Assembly: GCA_963662965.1 (NCBI GenBank)
Contig: OY759970.1
Span: forward strand, 2,976,001-3,040,000
Reading direction: 5' to 3'
DNA: 64,000 nt
Source: DTWD01 sp963662965
Lineage (GTDB): Bacteria; Acidobacteriota; Vicinamibacteria; Vicinamibacterales; UBA8438
Each line of letters begins with the position of its first letter. Within the stretch, counting starts at the first letter, position 1. This document shows, in pieces, positions 61,720 through 64,000 of the stretch. A program made the translations under genes and the position numbers. The notes under the pieces are model-generated. The model was not told the origin of the DNA. It made no database searches and saw only the letters and a program-made list of their open reading frames with translations.

Positions 61720-62738
61720 ATGACCCCGCACGAGACCGGCTCGACCGCCACCCCCGGTACCTCCCGCGCGACGGCACCGCCGGCGGGTACGTTCGGCCCC
61801 GAGGGGCCGACCCTGGGAGACCTCATCGACAGGACTACCACGTCCGGCAGTTCCGGTCCCAGAGCACCGCCCGCGGCCGCACCGCCCATCTCACCGCGTT
61901 CTTCGGCCGCGCCGCGCGGGCCGCCGCGCTCACCACGTACCGGATCCGCCAGTATCAACTCGCCCGGCGCGCCGCCGGGGCCGCCACCGGCACCATCAAC
62001 CGCGAGACCTCGGCGCTCCACCGCATGGGCACACTCGCCGTCCACTGGGGCTGGCTCGACACCGTGCCCGGCTTCCCCGACCGCCTCCGCGAGAATCCTC
62101 CCCGCCAGGGCTTCTTCGAGCACCCCGAATACCTCGCCGTTCGCGCCCACCTGCCTACCCCGTGGCAGGACATCCTCGATCTCGCCTACTACTCCGGCTG
62201 GCGCAAGCAGGAGATCCTCGGCCTCACCTGGGACGAGATCGACAAGGCCGGCGGCGTCATCCGGCTCTCGCCGGCCCGCTCGAAGACGCTGGTGGGGCGG
62301 ATTCTCCCCATCTCACAACCCATCGCCGAGGCCCTGGCGCGGCGGCGGGCACGCCGCGACCCCGACAGCCCGCTCGTCTTCCACCGCGACGGCATCCCCG
62401 TCCGCCGTTGGCGCACGGCGTGGCGCACCGCCTGCCAGGCCGCTGGGGTGCCGACTCGCTTCCTTCACGATTGTCGGCGTACCGCCGCCCGCAACCTGAT
62501 CCGCGCGAATGTCCCCGAACGGGTCGCCATGCTCCTGACCGGGCACAAGAGCCGCGCCATCTTCGACCGTTACAACATTATTAATGAGCAGGAACTGCTC
62601 GACGCCGGAGACCAGCTGGTCGCCTATCTGGCGCAGCAGGCGCAGGCGGGGCCAGCCCGTCGGCGGCCCCACACGGCCGGCGCCGCCGCCCCGCGCATCG
62701 CATCACCCCTCCGCCTCGTACGACGCACCACCGCATAA
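61720..62738 (+). pseudogene. Tyrosine recombinase / integrase with an N-terminal frameshift
   Basis: The start at ATG 61720 (AAGGAGGG upstream) gives MTPHETGSTATPGTSRATAP to TLGDLIDR. The integrase frame continues one base over from about 61830 (QDYHVRQFRSQSTARGRTAH, ALTTYRIRQYQLARRAAGAA), with catalytic YYSGWRKQEILGLTW (R), FLHDCRRTAARNLI (HxxR), LLTGHKSRAIFDRYNI (H, Y). About 340 residues if corrected. Fragments of relatives occur at 40439 and 62965. Perhaps the island integrase; the frameshift may be a sequencing or assembly error. Confidence 0.8.
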
Positions 62739-62964
62739 GGGCGCACGGCCCCCTGGCACCGGTACGCGTCCGGGGGCGGCAGTGGCCGGACACCGCCCGC
62801 CTGTGCGCCGCGGCTCACGCACCGGCCACAGGTACGAACCGGCCCGCGATCGTGGCACACGCGGCGCCGGGGCGTCCAGCGGAGTCGCGGCCGTCGCAAC
62901 GCCCACGACGGCGGCGTCCGCAGCGGCCGGCCTCTCCCGCGGTCGCCGCCCCGGCCGCGAGCCG

Positions 62965-63010
62965 TCGCGCTGACCACCTACCAGATCCGCCAGTACCAAC
63001 TCGCCCGGCG
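62965..63010 (+). pseudogene. Integrase core-binding fragment
   Basis: CTGACCACCTACCAGATCCG and CCAGTACCAACTCGCCCGG repeat the integrase segment ALTTYRIRQYQLARR seen at 61925, then run into a truncated IS5-type transposase. The 62739-62964 interval holds no gene. Confidence 0.5.
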
Positions 63011-63235
63011 TGGGCGGCTGCGAAACATGGTGGCCGCGGCAGGCGTGGCTGGAGGAAGCTCCACCTTGGCGTCGATCAGTCAGGCGTGATCCTTGTCCAC
63101 ACGCTGACCGGGGCGACGGGTGATGATGCGACCACCGCCCTCGATCTGCTCACTGCGGTCGAGGGTCCTCTCGTGCGCGTCACCGCTGACGCCGCCTCTG
63201 ACACGGTCGCCGTCGACGAAACGGCGCGGCGTTGG
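63011..63235 (+). pseudogene. IS5-type transposase, short internal fragment
   Basis: GRGRRGWRKLHLGVDQSGVI then TGATGDDATTALDLLTAVEG and VRVTADAASDTVA. This is the same family as the transposase at 63313 (RGWRKLHLGVDGSRVI), preserving only the middle with the conserved HLGVD. Confidence 0.65.
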
Positions 63236-63312
63236 TGCGCTGATTCAGCGCGGTGGGCGAGCAGTGGCCGGCATGTTGACCATCGCGACCGCCGGCGGGT
63301 CATGATCTCGAT

Positions 63313-64000
63313 GTGAAGTCGAGAGTGTATCCGAAGTACAAGACAACGTATCGCGTCGGGAACTGGGCCGAGTACGACCGAGCCCTCGTGCGGCGAGGCG
63401 ACGTCACCCTCTGGCTCACGCCCGACGCGATCGCCACGTGGGCAGCGGCTGGCGTCGGCAGGCGGAGCGGGCAACTCCAGTATGCCGATCTCGCCATCGA
63501 AACCGCCCTGACGCTCAGTCTCCTCTTCCACTGACCGTTGCGTCAGACCGAGGGCGTCTTGACCTCGATCTTCGGGATGCTGGGCGTCGATCTCACGGTC
63601 CCCGATCACACCACGCTCTCGCGACGCGGTCAGCATCTCGCCCTCGCGCTTCGGCGCGCCCGCCCGGGCACCAGCCTGCACCTCATCGTTGACAGCACCG
63701 GACTGTCCATCGTCGGCGAAGGTGCGTGGGCCGCGGCGACACATGGGGGCCGAGGGCGACGCGGCTGGAGGAAGCTCCATCTCGGCGTGGACGGATCCCG
63801 TGTGATCGTGGCCTGCGCGCTGACTGAGCCGACGGCCGATGACGCGATTACGGGGATCAGTCTGGTCGACGAGGTGGAGGGACACCTCACCAGAGTGACG
63901 GCGGATCCGGCCTACGACACGCTCGCGTGCTATGGTGCGGCCGGTGCGCGAGGGGCGCGGGTCGTGGTGCCGCCGACCAAGACCGCGTCGTTGTCTCGAC
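63313..64000 (+). pseudogene. IS5-type transposase, partial, with an in-frame TGA
   Basis: GTG start; MKSRVYPKYKTTYRVGNWAE, AIETALTLSLLFH, TGA at 63532, then in the same frame PLRQTEGVLTSIFGMLGVDL, LIVDSTGLSIVGEGAW (first D), RGWRKLHLGVDGSRVIV, TADPAYDTLACYG (second D) to the end of the window. The IS903-like DSTGL motif and HLGVD place it in IS5. The C-terminal E lies beyond the window. A family distinct from the IS5-type copies A-C. Confidence 0.75.

Overview
Taxon and overall character. This is a high-GC bacterial chromosome fragment. The resident genes are NHL beta-propeller lipoproteins, a DUF5916 outer-membrane protein, carboxymuconolactone-decarboxylase-like secreted proteins, a Sel1-repeat protein, a chalcone-isomerase-like exported protein and Lgt. 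That set fits an Acidobacteriota (Vicinamibacteria-like) genome, for example a marine or host-associated lineage assembled from a metagenome. The taxon is an inference from gene content only; no rRNA is present. The window is heavily eroded by insertion sequences: IS256, IS6, three different IS3 types, IS110 and two IS5 types. Many genes survive only as fragments ending at IS or repeat junctions.

Layout. 0-6 kb: NHL lipoprotein, broken Fic gene, cupin, small membrane proteins, an internally deleted IS256 copy, an IS3 remnant and a DUF3575-type outer-membrane protein. 6-11.4 kb: a tRNA-Lys 3' half, then two same-orientation IS6 copies bracketing an NHL protein, a Sel1 protein and gene debris (kinase N-terminus, dipeptide epimerase). 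11.6-16 kb: an SbcD/SbcC-like (YhaO/YhaN-type) nuclease-ATPase operon. 16-24 kb: NHL lipoprotein, TolB-like/DUF5916 fusion, CMD-family exported proteins and pseudogenes. 24-31 kb: intact IS256 copy, IS110 fragment and three consecutive IS3-family elements. 31-41 kb: remnants, two recombinases, a Cache protein, a sodium symporter and a DUF169 protein. 41-50 kb: three IS5-type copies among Lgt, a trypsin-like protease and an ornithine-cyclodeaminase-family enzyme. 50-54 kb: SNF2 helicase plus SWIM zinc-finger operon. 55-64 kb: a tRNA-Arg 3' half opens an island carrying a phosphatase/ADP-ribosylglycohydrolase fusion, a degenerate ABC ATPase, unknown genes, a divergent XRE regulator/PD-(D/E)XK-like pair with a palindromic operator, an integrase and IS5-type debris.

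Most notable structures. (1) A dispersed intergenic repeat, ten copies in the first 24 kb and none seen later. In seven copies it has a sigma70-like architecture (TTGAAC or TTGAAT, exactly 17 bp, then a TAnnnT-like hexamer), and most of these lie just upstream of a gene or gene remnant. (2) The ADP-ribose-related gene cluster at 55.5-59.5 kb. (3) The XRE/nuclease-like pair at 60.4-61.3 kb with a tandemly duplicated regulator. (4) Two IS5-type copies sharing the same in-frame amber codon. Start sites were chosen from visible ribosome binding sites where possible. All functional names are from recognised motifs read by eye; no database search was run.
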